A DNA stretch of 13,807 nucleotides from Deltaproteobacteria bacterium (lineage in GTDB: Bacteria; Desulfobacterota; Desulfobulbia; Desulfobulbales; BM004). Each line of letters begins with the position of its first letter. The first letter of the stretch is position 1. The notes under the pieces were generated by a model. The model made no database searches, had not been told where the DNA came from, and was given only the letters and a program-made list of their open reading frames with translations. A program made the position numbers and the translations under genes. The DNA lies in the NCBI GenBank assembly GCA_019312985.1, contig JAFDCC010000156.1, forward strand, positions 1 through 13,807, given 5' to 3'. Shown in pieces: positions 7,918-13,807 of the stretch.

Positions 7918-8247
7918 CTACTCTTCCCTCTTCTTGAAATCCAGGGTGAACTGATAAAGGTCACGGCACATTTTCAGCCGCCTGGTATACACCTTTCTCT
8001 CTGTTTTTCCCTCTTGGCCGTTTAACTCTTCAAGCCGCTCCTGCAGCCCATCGCAGCGCTTAACAACGTCCTGCAGCTCCGCGACAGAGAGGAGCATCGC
8101 ATTCTGCGTCTTGGAGCAGACCTCTGCAAATTCCTGTTTCCAGTCCTGCTTCTGCTCGGCATGCGCAACCGCTAAGGAGCCTGATTTGCTCCCGGCGTGG
8201 AACAGAAAAACAAAACTTAATATGACAAACGGTACAATTGTTTTCAT
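7918..8247 (-). CDS. Small secreted three-cysteine helical protein
   Basis: A 109-residue protein I do not recognise. Residues 1-30 form a signal peptide with a hydrophobic core (IVPFVILSFVFLF) and a good cleavage site after AHA. The mature part is about 79 residues, strongly charged and probably helical, with Cys44, Cys65 and Cys94 and heptad-like leucines in the middle (LQERLEELNG). No CXXCH site is present, so it does not bind heme c. It lies between the two cytochrome genes: 5 bp after the upstream one, whose last codons supply AAGG as ribosome site, and 9 bp before the next. This tight packing suggests an accessory subunit, chaperone or scaffold for the cytochromes. The odd number of cysteines would allow one disulfide plus a free or intermolecular thiol. 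The coding call rests on the signal peptide, spacing and ribosome site. Confidence 0.75.
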   Translation of the reverse strand: MKTIVPFVILSFVFLFHAGSKSGSLAVAHAEQKQDWKQEFAEVCSKTQNAMLLSVAELQDVVKRCDGLQERLEELNGQEGKTERKVYTRRLKMCRDLYQFTLDFKKREE

Positions 8248-8252
8248 GGCTG

Positions 8253-9035
8253 CTACCTTACTTTCTCAGTATGGCAGCGCTGGCAGTCCAGAAGCGGGAA
8301 TGCTACGGTGCTGTGGCATACGCCGCAATACTTGCCCTCGTAAAGATCCACCATGGAGTATTTTGTCATGCCCTTTTTAATGCCGACAAAGATTTCAGGA
8401 TGGCAGACTTCGCATCCGTTCCAGACCGTGTGTTTGCGGTGTGAAAAAATAATATCCGGCATGCCGAGGACCTTGGACCTGAGTTCAAAATCCTTGGGAT
8501 CGACAAACTTGCCCCGCTTGATGGAAATGCCCTCAATGAAATCAATGGGCTTGATTTTCCCATCACTTTCTGCCTTTTCCCAGTCAACGCCGTTTCCAAG
8601 CCGTTCCTTCGGCAGGTCCTTGATAAATTCCCGGAATTCATACTTCTTGTCGACCTCCTTGCCAAAAGAATGGCAGATGGTGCATTCCGCCTGGTTTCTC
8701 CCGGCCGTATCGCTCTGACACGAAGAAAAGACAGCCTTGCCATCATGGCAGGAACCGCAGTAGTAGCCATTGATGTTGTCAACTGCCCTGATCCTCGTCT
8801 CGTTGGCATTCATGGCAAAGCCGATGTCAACGTGGCAGAGGCGGCAGGTGAATTTTGCCCGGTGCAACCAGTGGTCAAACACCACCGGGGCAAGGCGGTG
8901 CCTCTTGGAATAGTTGTCAATGATAACCCTGCCGTACTCAAAGGGGAGCGGCCTTCTTTTTTTGACACCGGTCTGGGCAAAGGCAACACTGATGACCAAA
9001 ACCAGCAGCCCTGTCAGAATAAATGTTTTTTTCAT
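8253..9035 (-). CDS. Hexaheme c-type cytochrome, first gene of operon
   Basis: A 260-residue exported cytochrome with six CXXCH sites, at Cys64, Cys93, Cys118, Cys208, Cys237 and Cys251. The signal peptide is clear: KK at the start, a hydrophobic core, and cleavage probably after AFA at residue 20. As in its paralogue at 7099-7908, the hemes form two c7-like triheme domains. Each domain is introduced by a His pair (FDHWLH, His55/His58; FSHRKH, His199/His202), and DWEKAESDGKIKP lies in the linker. Both proteins share VVFDHWLHRAKFTCRLCH and HTVWNGCEVCHP nearly unchanged, so the pair arose by duplication. GAGGTG just before the ATG is a good ribosome site. This is the promoter-proximal gene of a likely four-gene minus-strand operon. 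No porin, quinol oxidase or membrane anchor is encoded nearby, so its redox partners lie elsewhere. Confidence 0.93.
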   Translation of the reverse strand: MKKTFILTGLLVLVISVAFAQTGVKKRRPLPFEYGRVIIDNYSKRHRLAPVVFDHWLHRAKFTCRLCHVDIGFAMNANETRIRAVDNINGYYCGSCHDGKAVFSSCQSDTAGRNQAECTICHSFGKEVDKKYEFREFIKDLPKERLGNGVDWEKAESDGKIKPIDFIEGISIKRGKFVDPKDFELRSKVLGMPDIIFSHRKHTVWNGCEVCHPEIFVGIKKGMTKYSMVDLYEGKYCGVCHSTVAFPLLDCQRCHTEKVR

Positions 9036-9293
9036 GGCGCACCTCGCTATTCACTCTACCGTAAAAAAAATTACATAAAAAAAACCAGCATTTTTTACTC
9101 AATATATGGTAAATCCCATGTTTTTGGGATGTTATGGCATTATGAATACCACATTCCGGCTTGGAAAGAAAGCGGAAGCAGGATTGGCGGGGAGCCATTA
9201 ACAAAAAGCCGCAAAGATGGCAAAGTTGCAAAAAAGCTCTGCATCCCGTTTTGACTGTTGCGTATACCGCAAGAGACTTTTTGGAGCAATTTC
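9036..9293. promoter_or_regulatory. Divergent control region, cytochromes versus ankyrin lipoprotein
   Basis: This 258-bp AT-rich gap must hold promoters for both directions. ATCCCA (9113-9118) and TGGGAT (9125-9130) form a 6-bp inverted repeat. TTGCG (9258-9262) and CGCAA (9268-9272) form another around TATAC, close to the + strand start. On the minus strand a weak -35-like TTGAGT (9103-9098) and an A/T-rich stretch around 9070-9080 could form a promoter. On the + strand TTGACT (9251-9256) resembles a -35 but has no good -10. None of these promoters is firm. Confidence 0.35.
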
Positions 9294-10100
9294 ATGAACC
9301 GTTACGCATTTCTCTGCATTGCCTGTATTCTCCTGCTGGTTAACTGCGCCGTGCAAAAAGAACCGGCCAGCAGCCGCCCCCCCAAGCGCCTTATCACGAA
9401 AGTTGAGGGTGATGTAAAAAGAAAACCCCTGAAAAAGAAACCTGTTGAGGTTGATTATCAGAAGGAAGGTGTGACCGTCCAGAGCATAGAGATAATTAAA
9501 AAAGAAGGCCCTGCGGAATTCAACCAACGCAGATTTATTGAAAATGCCAGTTATGCCAGCCTTGATGACATCAAACTCCAGTATGAAAAGGGGGCGAGAG
9601 TTAATTTTCGCAACGATAATAACGAAACAGTCCTCATCAATATCATTAAGGGGGCTTTTGATAATGAGACATTTCTCAAGCTGGAATATCTTGTATCAGT
9701 TGGGGCGGCGGTAAACTTCAGGGGAAGGAGCAAAACAAGCAACTTGACGACACCGCTGGACGCTGCCGTCTATTATTCCAGTTCTGTTTTCAAGGAAGAC
9801 ACGGTATCTGACAAACCGTATTATGCTGAAAAAATTATCAGGTACCTGATTGAAGCAGGGGCGAATGTTTCGGGAACAGACGTCAAGGGAAGAAGCCCCC
9901 TCCATACTGCTGCCAGGGAAGACAATTCCGTTGCGGCCCGCATTCTTCTTGAGGCAGGGGCCGGGGTGGCGGCAAAGGATTATGACGGGAAAACCCCTCT
10001 TGATTACGCCGTGTCGGATCAGATGACACGGCTGTTACAGGAGTATAGTGCCCCGGATATGAAAGAGCCTGTCCCCGCAGAGGTTGACAAACAGAAATAA
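9294..10100 (+). CDS. Ankyrin-repeat lipoprotein
   Basis: A 268-residue putative lipoprotein. The N terminus MNRYAFLCIACILLLVNC ends in a lipobox-like LVNC, so lipidation at Cys18 is expected. A Lys/Pro-rich linker follows (to about residue 60), then at least three or four ankyrin-type repeats. The clearest is GRSPLHTAAREDNSVAARILLEAGAGV followed by the start of the next, DGKTPLDYAV; more diverged copies (NNETVLINII, TTPLDAAVYY, YLIEAGANV) precede it. Ankyrin repeats bind other proteins, so a scaffold or inhibitor anchored to a membrane is likely; no enzymatic domain is seen. A TTG at 9258 would lengthen the frame, but the ATG at 9294 has GGAG at 9283-9286 and begins directly at the signal peptide. 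It is transcribed away from the cytochrome operon and converges with the ydfG-like gene, leaving 18 bp between the stops. Confidence 0.87.
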   Translation: MNRYAFLCIACILLLVNCAVQKEPASSRPPKRLITKVEGDVKRKPLKKKPVEVDYQKEGVTVQSIEIIKKEGPAEFNQRRFIENASYASLDDIKLQYEKGARVNFRNDNNETVLINIIKGAFDNETFLKLEYLVSVGAAVNFRGRSKTSNLTTPLDAAVYYSSSVFKEDTVSDKPYYAEKIIRYLIEAGANVSGTDVKGRSPLHTAAREDNSVAARILLEAGAGVAAKDYDGKTPLDYAVSDQMTRLLQEYSAPDMKEPVPAEVDKQK

Positions 10101-10118
10101 TAAGCCCGGCCGGCTCTC

Positions 10119-10877
10119 TCACTCCTCCTGCCGATGAATCCGGAATGGTGCCCAGGCCTGGCAGACGGGCATGATCTCCAGCCGGTTAACATTGACGTGC
10201 GGCGGCAGACCTGTCACCCAGCAGACTGTTGCCGCGATATCTTCAGCCGTAAGCGGCTGGGCGTCTTTATACACCTCCGAGGCTCTCGCCGCGTCCCCGT
10301 TGAATCTCACAAGAGAAAACTCGGTTTCCGCCATTCCCGGCTCAATGTTGGTTACCCTGATAGGGGTGCCGTGCAGGTCGGTGCGCAGGTTGCATGAGAA
10401 CTGTTTGACAAACGCCTTTGTGGCGCCGTAGGCATTGGAGCCGGGATAGGGGGTGGAGCCTGCCACCGAGCCGATATTGACAATGTGGCCGCACCCCCGC
10501 TCCACCATGCCGGGAAGAATCTGCCTGGTACAGTAGATAAGCCCCTTTATGTTGGTGTCAATCATTGTTTCCCACGCATCCAAATCCGTTTCGTGGGCCG
10601 GTTCAAGCCCCAGTGCCAGGCCGGCGTTGTTGACCAGGATATCCACTCTGTCGAACGGCGGCGGCAGACTGGAAAGCTTTCCGGCAACAGCACTGCGGTC
10701 CCGGACATCGAGCTCCACCAGGTGACATTCGGTGCCGGAAAGCTCCTGCTGAAGGACCGCGAGCTTTTCCAGGCGGCGGGCAGCAAGAACCAGCCTGTAC
10801 CCCTGCTCCCCATATTTCCGGGCGCACGCCGCCCCGAACCCGGCGCTCGCCCCAGTAATCAACACTGTTTTTTTCAT
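10119..10877 (-). CDS. ydfG: Short-chain dehydrogenase, YdfG type
   Basis: A 252-residue classical SDR. Seen are the NADP-binding TGASAGFG (8-15), NNAG (83-86), and catalytic Ser137, Tyr150 and Lys154 in GSVAGSTPYPGSNAYGATK. The overall sequence strongly resembles E. coli YdfG as I recall it, including NAGLALGLEPAHE, DAWETMIDTN, LPGMVERGCGHI, FVKQFSCNLRTDLHGT and the C-terminal NRLEIMPV. YdfG is an NADP-dependent 3-hydroxy acid (L-allo-threonine, serine) dehydrogenase that also reduces malonic semialdehyde. ATG codons occur at 10889 and 10877. GGAGG lies between them, 5 bases before the second, so 10877 is the start and the first ATG is upstream of the ribosome site. The gene appears to be monocistronic. 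The exact substrate cannot be proven from sequence. Confidence 0.9.
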   Translation of the reverse strand: MKKTVLITGASAGFGAACARKYGEQGYRLVLAARRLEKLAVLQQELSGTECHLVELDVRDRSAVAGKLSSLPPPFDRVDILVNNAGLALGLEPAHETDLDAWETMIDTNIKGLIYCTRQILPGMVERGCGHIVNIGSVAGSTPYPGSNAYGATKAFVKQFSCNLRTDLHGTPIRVTNIEPGMAETEFSLVRFNGDAARASEVYKDAQPLTAEDIAATVCWVTGLPPHVNVNRLEIMPVCQAWAPFRIHRQEE

Positions 10878-11160
10878 ACCCGCCTCCATTGCTGTTAATA
10901 CGAATCATTTCATCCTGGGTCCTGTGTCGCCAGCCTTGTTCCAATATCCCCTGGCGGGAAAAAAAGCAAGCCCCGGCTCCAATAAAGGCAGGGAATTTCC
11001 GTGCAGGGCAGTATACTTGTCCTTGACAAAGGTTGTTCAGCCATTGTAAGCAATTTTGGAGGATGGACTCATCATGACCGGCATCACACTTGTCACCCTG
11101 TCAATGACAGAAACCGGGAAGATGGGCCGGTAAACCATATTTTTTTAGCGGGAGAACAGA
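10878..11160. promoter_or_regulatory. Divergent control region, ydfG versus selD
   Basis: This 283-bp gap separates the divergent ydfG and selD genes. CGCCAG (10928-10933) and CTGGCG (10951-10956) form a 6-bp inverted repeat with a 17-nt loop. GGAATTTCCG (10992-11001) resembles one arm of the inverted repeat upstream of the LysR gene. A perfect -35 hexamer TTGACA (11023-11028) points toward selD. A short frame 11074-11133 (19 codons) preceded by GGAGG might be a leader peptide, but nothing supports its translation beyond that. Confidence 0.4.
11023..11052 (+). promoter_or_regulatory. Candidate sigma-70 promoter of selD
   Basis: A consensus -35 TTGACA (11023-11028) is followed after 18 bp by TAAGCA (11047-11052), a poor -10. 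It would give a leader of about 100 nt before the selD start. The -35 match is strong and the -10 is not, so this is only a candidate. Confidence 0.35.
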
Positions 11161-12210
11161 ATGGCCCTTTTTAAAAAAAAGACATTGACCGGCCTGGCGC
11201 GGACCTGCGGCTGAGCGGCAAAGATCGGTCCGACGGCTCTGTCGGAAGCGCTGCAGGGGCTGACGCCCCCGACTGACCCCAACCTCCTGGTCGGCATCGA
11301 AACAGCCGACGATGCGGCGGTATACAGGCTGACGGATGATATCGCCATGATCAATACGGTTGATTTCATCACGCCGCCGGTGGACGACCCGTACTGGTTC
11401 GGCCTGATTTCGGCGGCAAACTCCATATCCGATGTCTACTCCATGGGCGGAGTCCCCCTGACCGCCCTCAACGTTGTGATGTTTCCCAGCAAGCATCTCG
11501 ACATGGGATTTCTGAAAGAGATCCTGCGGGGAGGGCACGACAAGGTGGTGGAAGCGGGCGCCTGTCTTGTCGGCGGCCACACCGTTGATGACGAGGAACC
11601 CAAGTACGGCCTCTGTGTCAGCGGCATTGTCCACCCGGACAGGGTTATCACCAATGCCGGGGGCAAGCCCGGCGATGCCCTCATCCTGACCAAACCCCTT
11701 GGCTCCGGGGTCCTCTTTAACGCGGTGCGTTCCGGCAAGCTGCCCTTTGGGGACCTGGAGCGCGACACTCTCCCCTCCCTGGCCGCGCTTAACGGCCCGG
11801 CCATGAAAACCGCCCTGAAGTTCGACCTGCATGCCGCCACCGACATCACCGGCTTCGGCATTTCCGGCCACAGCCTGGAAATGGCCCTTGGCAGCGGCTC
11901 CCAGGTCATCCTCCACTTTGACAGGCTGCCATTCTACAACAACGCCCTGCGCATGTACCAGAAAGGGGAGACAACGGGCAGCAACAAGGCAAACCGCGAA
12001 CTGGTCAAGGAAAAGATGCAGGTCCGCAGAGCCCTTACGGGCCACGAGGAGCAGCTTCTCTACGACCCGCAGACCTCGGGCGGCCTGCTCCTTGCCGTTC
12101 CCGATTCCCAGGCGCCGGAACTCATAAAAGACCTGGGCGCGGCAGGAGTGGGAAGCGCCGTCCAGGTGGGCGAGATAGTTGACGGCCCCTATGGTTTAGT
12201 GGTGGCCTAG
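11161..12210 (+). CDS. selD: Selenide, water dikinase, itself a selenoprotein (UGA = Sec at codon 18)
   Basis: Makes selenophosphate from selenide and ATP, the selenium donor for selenocysteine and selenouridine synthesis. From the ATG at 11161 the frame encodes 349 residues if the TGA at 11212-11214 is read as selenocysteine. The context reads LTGLARTCG-U-AAKIGPTAL, exactly the active-site position (Cys17 in E. coli, followed by the essential Lys, here Lys21). Upstream and downstream parts both match the family: DPNLLVGIETADDAAVY, then TVDFITPPVDDPYWFG, ANSISDVYSMGG, GGHTVDDEEPKYGL, ATDITGFGISGHSLEM and YDPQTSGGLLLAVP. GGAG at 11151-11154 is well placed for the ATG at 11161. The first internal ATG at 11347 would remove the active site and the N-terminal ATP-binding part, so it is not the start. 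A SECIS-like hairpin follows the UGA. The adjacent LysR-type gene supports a selenium locus. Confidence 0.95.
11212..11246 (+). promoter_or_regulatory. UGA(Sec) codon and bacterial SECIS-like hairpin
   Basis: Downstream of the UGA (11212-11214), TCCGAC (11229-11234) pairs perfectly with GTCGGA (11241-11246) around the loop GGCTCT. The loop starts with G and begins 20 nt after the UGA, within the 16-37 nt window usual for bacterial SECIS elements. A G-U pair could close the loop to four bases. SelB would bind this apical loop to direct Sec insertion. Confidence 0.8.
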
Positions 12211-12247
12211 CCCACCCTTTTTGCGTGCCATCCTGCCTCTTCTTTTC

Positions 12248-12268
12248 CCGGCTGCGGCCTGCCGGCTT
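12248..12268 (+). terminator. Weak candidate terminator after selD
   Basis: CCGGC (12248-12252) and GCCGG (12261-12265) form a 5-bp GC stem with an 8-nt loop, followed by CTTTC rather than a full T tract. It lies about 40 bp past the selD stop and ahead of the LysR promoter, the right place for a terminator, but the tail is poor. Confidence 0.3.
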
Positions 12269-12297
12269 TCGCCTGGTGTAAACAAGATTGAACCCGC

Positions 12298-12326
12298 TTG
12301 ACGCCCATAAGCCGCATCTGTATAAT
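12298..12326 (+). promoter_or_regulatory. Near-consensus sigma-70 promoter of the LysR gene
   Basis: TTGACG (12298-12303), a 17-bp spacer, and a perfect TATAAT (12321-12326). Transcription should start near 12333, giving a leader of about 100 nt to the ATG at 12436. It shows that the LysR-RND unit is not simply read through from selD and argues against any start codon upstream of 12330. Confidence 0.8.
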
Positions 12327-12340
12327 CAATGCAGCAAATA

Positions 12341-12369
12341 GGAAATGCCGATTATTGCGCGGCAATTCC
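12341..12369. repeat. 29-bp imperfect inverted repeat downstream of the LysR promoter
   Basis: GGAAATGCCG (12341-12350) and CGGCAATTCC (12360-12369) are inverted copies matching at 9 of 10 positions, separated by 9 bp. Inside, ATTGC/GCAAT (12354-12366) forms a second, competing hairpin. Its place just after the predicted transcription start would suit an autorepression operator or a leader RNA stem-loop. Confidence 0.55.
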
Positions 12370-12435
12370 GGCCTTGAGGGATGCATGCTTCAGGGGATTA
12401 CACCTTCACGGCAGCACCCGATTTCCAGGATAATC

Positions 12436-13338
12436 ATGGATATCCGCCACCTGAAAATATTTACATCGGTCTACAGACACAGGAGCTTCACCAGGGCTTC
12501 AGAGGAACTGCTCATAAGCCAGCCGACGATCAGCGAGCACATAAAAAACCTCGAGAATTCCCTTGGCTGCAGGTTGTTTGACCGGCTGGGCCGCTCAATC
12601 ATGCCGACCGCCGAGGCAGAAATCCTCTACCCGAAAGCATTACAGTTTCTTGACGACATAAAACGCACCCGGGAGGAAATCACCGCAGTTGGCACCGGGG
12701 TGAAAGGCACGCTGATCATCGGGGCAAGCACCATCCCCGGAACCTATATTCTGCCGCGGGCGGCGTGCTCCTTCAAAAAGCAGTTCCCGGAAGTAGCGTT
12801 TGAGATACGTATCACGGATTCTGCCGCCATCATCTCCCTGGTCATGCAGCACGATATCCTGTGCGGCATTGTCGGGGCACAGACAGAAACCGCCCAACTG
12901 GTCTTTGAACCCCTGATCGAGGACGAGCTTGTCCTGGTGGCCACCGCAAAAGTGCTGCCCGATAAAACCGTAACCATCGGAAAGCTTGCGGCCACCCCCT
13001 TTCTGAACAGGGAAAAAGGTTCCGGTACACGCAGGGCCTTTGAAGGTTTTCTTGAAAAGCAGGGTGTGAGCACAGATACATTCAACATCGTTGCCACCCT
13101 GGGTTCGACGGGGGCCGTCAAAGAGGCGGCCAAGGAAGGTCTTGGCGCCGCAGTCATTTCCAGAACAGCGGTACAGGAGGAGCTTGACAGCGGCAAGCTC
13201 CATGAGATAGCAATCGGCGACATGAAGATGAAAAGGAACTTTTACCTCGTGAGACACGCAAAAAGGACTCTGCCGCCGCAGTACCTTGCCTTCTGCAATT
13301 ACCTGAAAAAAAGAGGAGCCGGCCATGGGGCAGCTTGA
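12436..13338 (+). CDS. LysR-type regulator, probably selenium-associated
   Basis: A 300-residue LysR-family transcription factor of normal length. The N-terminal winged helix-turn-helix (residues 1-60) reads MDIRHLKIFTSVYRHRSFTR, then ISQPTISEHIKNLE and the wing LFDRLGR. A linker helix follows, then the periplasmic-binding-protein-like effector domain (about 90-295) with LIIGASTIPGTYILP, EKGSGTRRAFE and LGSTGAVKEAAKEGLGAAVIS. The GASTIPGxY and RHxKRTLxP-type ends and the position beside selD match the LysR group named for selenium metabolism in protein family collections; this subgroup call is from memory. The frame runs up to 12298, but that TTG is the promoter -35 itself. The ATG at 12436 has AGGA at 12427-12430 and begins the HTH. 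The stop lies 14 bp inside the RND gene, so both are co-translated. It may control selD, itself, or the exporter. Confidence 0.92.
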   Translation: MDIRHLKIFTSVYRHRSFTRASEELLISQPTISEHIKNLENSLGCRLFDRLGRSIMPTAEAEILYPKALQFLDDIKRTREEITAVGTGVKGTLIIGASTIPGTYILPRAACSFKKQFPEVAFEIRITDSAAIISLVMQHDILCGIVGAQTETAQLVFEPLIEDELVLVATAKVLPDKTVTIGKLAATPFLNREKGSGTRRAFEGFLEKQGVSTDTFNIVATLGSTGAVKEAAKEGLGAAVISRTAVQEELDSGKLHEIAIGDMKMKRNFYLVRHAKRTLPPQYLAFCNYLKKRGAGHGAA

Positions 13339-13807
13339 GGCCTGGCTGGGGCAGTGGGTCATTCGGTACCGCTGGCTGCTTGTCATTGGCTGCCTGTTTT
13401 TTGCTGCAGCCGCGGGCAGCGGCATCTTCAGGCTGACATTCAACAACGACCTGCGGGCTTTCTTTTCAGAGGCAAACCCCCAGCTGCAGGCTCTCGAAGA
13501 ACTGGAGAAAACCTATAATAAAATTGACAATGTATTTTTTGTCATTGCCCCGCGCGACGCCGATGTCTTTACCACAAAAACACTGGCCGCCATCGAGGAA
13601 CTTACCGAAACTTCATGGCAGATTCCCCATTCAAGCCGTGTTGATTCTCTCACAAACTTCCAGCACACCCGTGCCGGGGACAACGAACTTATTGTCGAAG
13701 ACCTGGTTTCCAATGCCGCTGAGATGAGCCAGGCCGAGATACGCGAGGCCAGAAGGATTGCTATTTCAGAACCCTGGCTTGTCAACGAATGGATCTCACA
13801 AAGCGGC
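13325..13807 (+). CDS. RND/MMPL-family exporter, N-terminal part (cut by window edge)
   Basis: The first 161 codons of a larger gene, open to the window end. After a short amphipathic start there is a transmembrane helix (about residues 18-38, WLLVIGCLFFAAAAGSGIF), then the beginning of the large periplasmic loop: FNNDLRAFFSEANPQLQALEE, NVFFVIAP, and SSRVDSLTNFQHT. These are typical of hydrophobe/amphiphile exporters of the RND superfamily (MMPL-type, usually 750-900 residues with twelve helices). Such proteins use the proton gradient to move lipids or hydrophobic compounds, and the substrate here is unknown. GAGGAG at 13312-13317 supports the ATG at 13325. The 14-bp overlap with the LysR gene indicates translational coupling. 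Confidence 0.88.
   Translation, partial: MGQLEAWLGQWVIRYRWLLVIGCLFFAAAAGSGIFRLTFNNDLRAFFSEANPQLQALEELEKTYNKIDNVFFVIAPRDADVFTTKTLAAIEELTETSWQIPHSSRVDSLTNFQHTRAGDNELIVEDLVSNAAEMSQAEIREARRIAISEPWLVNEWISQSG

Noticed and set aside
11001..11174. 57-codon frame starting at GTG 11001 and running into selD
   Set aside because: No ribosome site, overlaps the candidate selD promoter and the selD start, and shows no recognisable motif.
11101..12045. Long minus-strand open frame (314 codons) opposite selD
   Set aside because: It is antisense to a gene with clear family motifs, its own translation shows no recognisable domain, and long antisense frames are common in GC-rich coding DNA.
12298..12435. N-terminal extension of the LysR protein from TTG 12298
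   Set aside because: The TTG is part of the -35 box, the extension crosses the promoter and inverted repeat, and the HTH starts at ATG 12436.
1..13807. CRISPR array, tRNA/rRNA genes, insertion sequences or prophage
   Set aside because: No regularly spaced long direct repeats, no recognisable RNA gene, and no transposase, integrase or phage-like product in any frame.

Overview
The window looks like chromosomal DNA of an anaerobic, selenoprotein-making, cytochrome-rich bacterium. My best guess is a member of the Desulfobacterota (the former Deltaproteobacteria, Desulfobulbus- or Desulfuromonas-like). The grounds are two hexaheme c-type cytochromes, a selD gene that itself carries an in-frame UGA selenocysteine codon, and moderately high GC. 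This placement is inference, because no rRNA or other taxonomic marker is present. Genes are densely packed and no insertion sequence, prophage, tRNA, rRNA or CRISPR array was seen.

Left part (1-5634, all + strand): metF (methylenetetrahydrofolate reductase), a 12-helix MFS transporter, glucokinase (glk), then a tight pair made of a TVP38/VTT-type membrane protein and a dihydrolipoamide-dehydrogenase/MerA-like flavin disulfide reductase. From glk onward the genes are separated by 7 bp or overlap by 14 bp, so glk, the VTT protein and the reductase are probably co-transcribed.

Middle (5635-10100): a 279-bp structured leader with three 6-bp repeats at 17-bp intervals precedes an orphan gene for a probable SLOG-like nucleotide-binding protein. 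Facing it is a minus-strand operon read from 9035 down to 6490. It encodes a hexaheme cytochrome c, a small secreted three-cysteine protein, a second paralogous hexaheme cytochrome, and a flavodoxin-fold protein with the compact four-cysteine motif of iron-sulfur flavoproteins. An ankyrin-repeat lipoprotein gene is transcribed divergently from the cytochrome operon. I infer an envelope electron-transfer module; it is the least familiar part of the window.

Right part (10119-13807): a minus-strand ydfG-type short-chain dehydrogenase, then a selenium locus. The selD gene begins at 11161 and contains UGA at codon 18, in the active-site position, followed by a SECIS-like hairpin. A gene caller that stops at UGA would miss the first 62 codons. 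Next comes a LysR-type regulator resembling the group known to travel with selenium genes. It has a near-consensus sigma-70 promoter, and an imperfect 29-bp inverted repeat lies just downstream of that promoter. The regulator gene overlaps the start of an RND/MMPL-type exporter gene that runs off the right edge.
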